DNA of 5,599 nucleotides from Planctomycetota bacterium (GTDB lineage: Bacteria > Planctomycetota > Phycisphaerae > UBA1845). The translations under genes and the position numbers were made by a program. Location: contig JADFOB010000111.1 of NCBI GenBank assembly GCA_022563055.1, forward strand, positions 1-5,599, in the 5' to 3' direction. Below are positions 3,612 to 5,599 of this stretch, in pieces. The first letter of the stretch is position 1. The number at the start of each line of letters is the position of its first letter. The notes beneath the pieces are model-generated. The model worked only from the letters and a program-made list of their open reading frames with translations. It was not told the DNA's origin and did not search any database.

Positions 3612-5513
3612 GTGGAACTTCCTCGCCGTGAACGAGACGACGTCTATCTTCCCGACGGTGCTTTCCGCGCCGCGCTCGATGATCTGAGGCGGTGCACGGA
3701 TGCCCATGATCTGAGCATCGCGATTGTCTACGCGTTCGACTTTCGGACGCGCATGTTGCCCTACTGGTATGTCGACAAACGTATGGCACCCTGTTCGGTA
3801 CGGACGCTGGGCGACGTCCTGCACGCTTCGGGATTCAAGAACGTTCGGATCATCCTGCAGCAGTGGACGCCGAACTTCGCACCGCATCAGGCGATCCTGG
3901 GCAACAAGCCGTTGGACATCCTCATGGTCTCCGCCATGCAGGTCCACGCCGAGCCTTCGTATGCGCTGGTTCGTGACGCCTATCGAATGGGCGACCGGCG
4001 GCCTTTGATTCTCGCGGGCGGTCCCAAGGCCATCTACGAACCGACCGATTATCTTGAGATTGATGGAGAGCGCGGCGTGAGCGCCGATTGCATCGTCACG
4101 GGCGAAGCCTACGTTTTTCTCGATCTGCTGCGGTGTATTCTGAACCACGCTACGGCGGGTGAGTCTCCGTTGACCGCGTTTGGGCGAGCCCGCCGCGAAG
4201 GGGCGCTCGACCGGATACCGGGGCTGGTGTATCTCCCAGCCGACGTGCCGTCCGACAAGCCTTACGCGATCAACACGGGAATCCAGCGGCTCTTGCGCGA
4301 TCTTGACGAAATGCCCATGCCCGACGCGGGCTATCGCATGCTCGAACCTCCGCACCGGCGCCCGACGCTCTCGCGGGAACCCTACGCGCCCCGGAAAGTC
4401 GGGAAGCAATCCATCATCGCGTCGGTCATTGCCACGCACGGTTGCAAGTTCAACTGCTCCTACTGCCCGATCCCGGCGGTCAATCAGCGGACATGGCGAA
4501 GCAAGAGCCCGCAACGGCTGGCGGCCGAGATCAAGAGCATCTACACGAACTTCGGTATCCGCGAGTTCTTCGGCACGGACGACAATTTCTTCAACGATCG
4601 TGAGACGGTGATTGACCTGATGAGCGAACTGGCCCGAACCCGCGTGAAGGGCAAGCCGCTCGCCAAGTACATCCGTTTCTTCACCGAAGCCACGCAGTTC
4701 GACGTGTTCAAGAATCGGGATCTCTTGCCGCTCTGCCGCGAGGGCGGTATGCGAGCGATCTGGTTCGGCATCGAGGATCTTACCGCTGCGCTGGTGAACA
4801 AGGGCCAACAAGAGGACGACACCGCCGATCTATTCCGCGAGTTATGCTCGCTTGGGATCGAGCCCATGGCGATGATGATCCACAGCGACGCTCAGCCGTT
4901 GCGATCCGCTCGGGGCGATCTTTCGGGTCTCTTAAACCAGGCGAAATATCTGTTCGACATCGGAGCGGTGTCCTATCAGTGCACCTATCTCGGACCGGCC
5001 ATCGGTACGCGGGACATCGAGGCGGCGGCGAAGGCCCGTTTCCTCTACAAAACAGTTGGCGGCCGGCGCATTCCCCAAGCCTACCAGGATGGAAACCACG
5101 TCGTCGCCTCCAAGAGCGACACGCCTTGGGAACGGCAGATGAACGTCCTGAGGGCGTACCGGGCTTTCTATAACCCGCTCAACACCCTGCGCACGCTGGG
5201 CAAGGTCGGGCGCGATCCGACGGTCGGTAAGCGTCTACTCTTTCAGTTGATTGGCCAGATCGGTTTGGCCATGACCGCGCCGAAGCTGCGACGCTGGGCT
5301 CGCGAGCTTAAGCGCGGACCGATCGAGGTCTACGACGGTCTTACGCGGGCTCGAATCCCCATGGTGGACGCCGCCGCCGGGCACGAGGTCTTCTGGGCGA
5401 TCGAGCACGTCCCTTCGTCCCATCTCCCCCAAAAGGAAAGCCACCGCCCCTCCGAATCATCCTCCGGCAAGATCACCCGCACGATCAAACCGGTGGAAGT
5501 GACCGTCGGCTAG
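3612..5513 (+). CDS. B12-binding-domain radical SAM protein, substrate unknown
   Basis: A 633-aa protein built like the BchE-type cobalamin-dependent radical SAM enzymes. An N-terminal Rossmann-like B12-binding region (about 35-175) has VRTLGDVLHASGFKNV (63-78), VSAMQV (106-111), LILAGGPKA (132-140) and TGEAYVFLDLL (163-173). The radical SAM core begins at HGCKFNCSYCP (276-286): C278, C282 and C285 form CxxxCxxC for the [4Fe-4S] cluster that cleaves SAM. FFGTDDNFFND (319-329) and IWFGIEDL (383-390) fit the TIM-barrel strands. A helical C-terminal region contains RAYRAFYNPLNTLRTL (514-529), and the end is a polar, Ser-rich tail. The canonical DxHxxG cobalamin ligand motif is absent, as in many such enzymes. 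The GTG start has a perfect AGGAGG (3601-3606) five bases upstream. The 361-base structured gap suggests a transcription unit separate from cobA. Methylation or ring chemistry is possible; I cannot assign a substrate. Confidence 0.85.
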   Translation: MELPRRERDDVYLPDGAFRAALDDLRRCTDAHDLSIAIVYAFDFRTRMLPYWYVDKRMAPCSVRTLGDVLHASGFKNVRIILQQWTPNFAPHQAILGNKPLDILMVSAMQVHAEPSYALVRDAYRMGDRRPLILAGGPKAIYEPTDYLEIDGERGVSADCIVTGEAYVFLDLLRCILNHATAGESPLTAFGRARREGALDRIPGLVYLPADVPSDKPYAINTGIQRLLRDLDEMPMPDAGYRMLEPPHRRPTLSREPYAPRKVGKQSIIASVIATHGCKFNCSYCPIPAVNQRTWRSKSPQRLAAEIKSIYTNFGIREFFGTDDNFFNDRETVIDLMSELARTRVKGKPLAKYIRFFTEATQFDVFKNRDLLPLCREGGMRAIWFGIEDLTAALVNKGQQEDDTADLFRELCSLGIEPMAMMIHSDAQPLRSARGDLSGLLNQAKYLFDIGAVSYQCTYLGPAIGTRDIEAAAKARFLYKTVGGRRIPQAYQDGNHVVASKSDTPWERQMNVLRAYRAFYNPLNTLRTLGKVGRDPTVGKRLLFQLIGQIGLAMTAPKLRRWARELKRGPIEVYDGLTRARIPMVDAAAGHEVFWAIEHVPSSHLPQKESHRPSESSSGKITRTIKPVEVTVG

Positions 5514-5531
5514 CGCGCCGTTGAAAAAGTA

Positions 5532-5555
5532 GCGGCCGCCCCCCGTGGCGGCCGT
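5532..5555 (+). terminator. GC-rich hairpin after the radical SAM gene, possible terminator
   Basis: CGGCCGCC (5533-5540) pairs perfectly with GGCGGCCG (5547-5554) around the loop CCCCGT, with G5532-T5555 extending the stem. It starts about 20 bases after the stop codon. No U-tract follows (TAGAAC comes next), so it may be a U-less terminator, an mRNA 3'-end stabiliser or a palindromic repeat. On the opposite strand the stem is followed by CTACTTTTTC, so it could instead end minus-strand transcription coming from the right. Confidence 0.45.
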
Positions 5556-5599
5556 AGAACGCCGAAAAACGTGCGTCTGCCGTACGATCATCCAGTTCT

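Noticed and set aside
3312..4811. Minus-strand open frame of 499 codons
   Set aside because: It is the shadow of the radical SAM gene and runs through the palindrome at its 3' end; composition is typical of antisense frames in GC-rich DNA.
1..5599. CRISPR array, rRNA, transposase gene or prophage gene
   Set aside because: No regularly spaced direct repeats, rRNA-like tracts or recognisable mobile-element proteins are present.

Overview
This is a high-GC bacterial window carrying four protein genes, all on the + strand, plus one very short leader ORF. The first three genes form a sulfur-assimilation and siroheme cluster: a [4Fe-4S]-type APS/PAPS reductase (cysH, 802-1521), a two-domain CbiX/SirB-like chelatase (1686-2462), and a uroporphyrinogen-III C-methyltransferase (cobA, 2459-3250) that overlaps the chelatase by four bases (GTGA). 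After a 361-base structured gap comes a large radical SAM protein with a B12-binding-like N-terminal domain (3612-5513) of unknown substrate. The many GC-rich intergenic palindromes recall planctomycete-like or other environmental high-GC genomes, but the window does not settle the phylum.

The most striking content lies just upstream of cysH. A near-consensus sigma70 promoter (TTGACA, 17-base spacer, TAGGAT; 524-552) precedes a 5' hairpin that ends exactly at a GAGG ribosome-binding site. A 20-codon ORF follows, encoding MIRQPVMALCCCCCCTPGTT with six consecutive cysteine codons (616-678). Its stop codon lies inside an RNA segment that can pair either upstream (627-634 with 676-683) or downstream (667-677 with 718-728). 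The downstream pairing is incompatible with a GC-rich hairpin followed by TTTTGCTT (709-745). This is the full logic of a trp-type transcription attenuator, here reading cysteinyl-tRNA and placed ahead of an enzyme of cysteine biosynthesis.

Together the genes suggest one physiological unit. CysH makes sulfite. CobA and the chelatase make siroheme, the cofactor of assimilatory sulfite reductase, which yields the sulfide used for cysteine. If the three genes share a transcript, the poly-Cys leader would let cysteine supply set both sulfite production and cofactor production. The precorrin-2 dehydrogenase and sulfite reductase are not in the window.

Layout: 1-523 is gene-poor and contains a ~255-base nested inverted-repeat element (97-351). 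524-801 is the promoter and attenuator leader. 802-3250 holds the three-gene cluster, with a branched hairpin array in the cysH-chelatase gap. 3251-3611 holds a 17-bp stem palindrome and a second structured stretch. 3612-5513 is the radical SAM gene. 5514-5599 holds a GC-rich hairpin.
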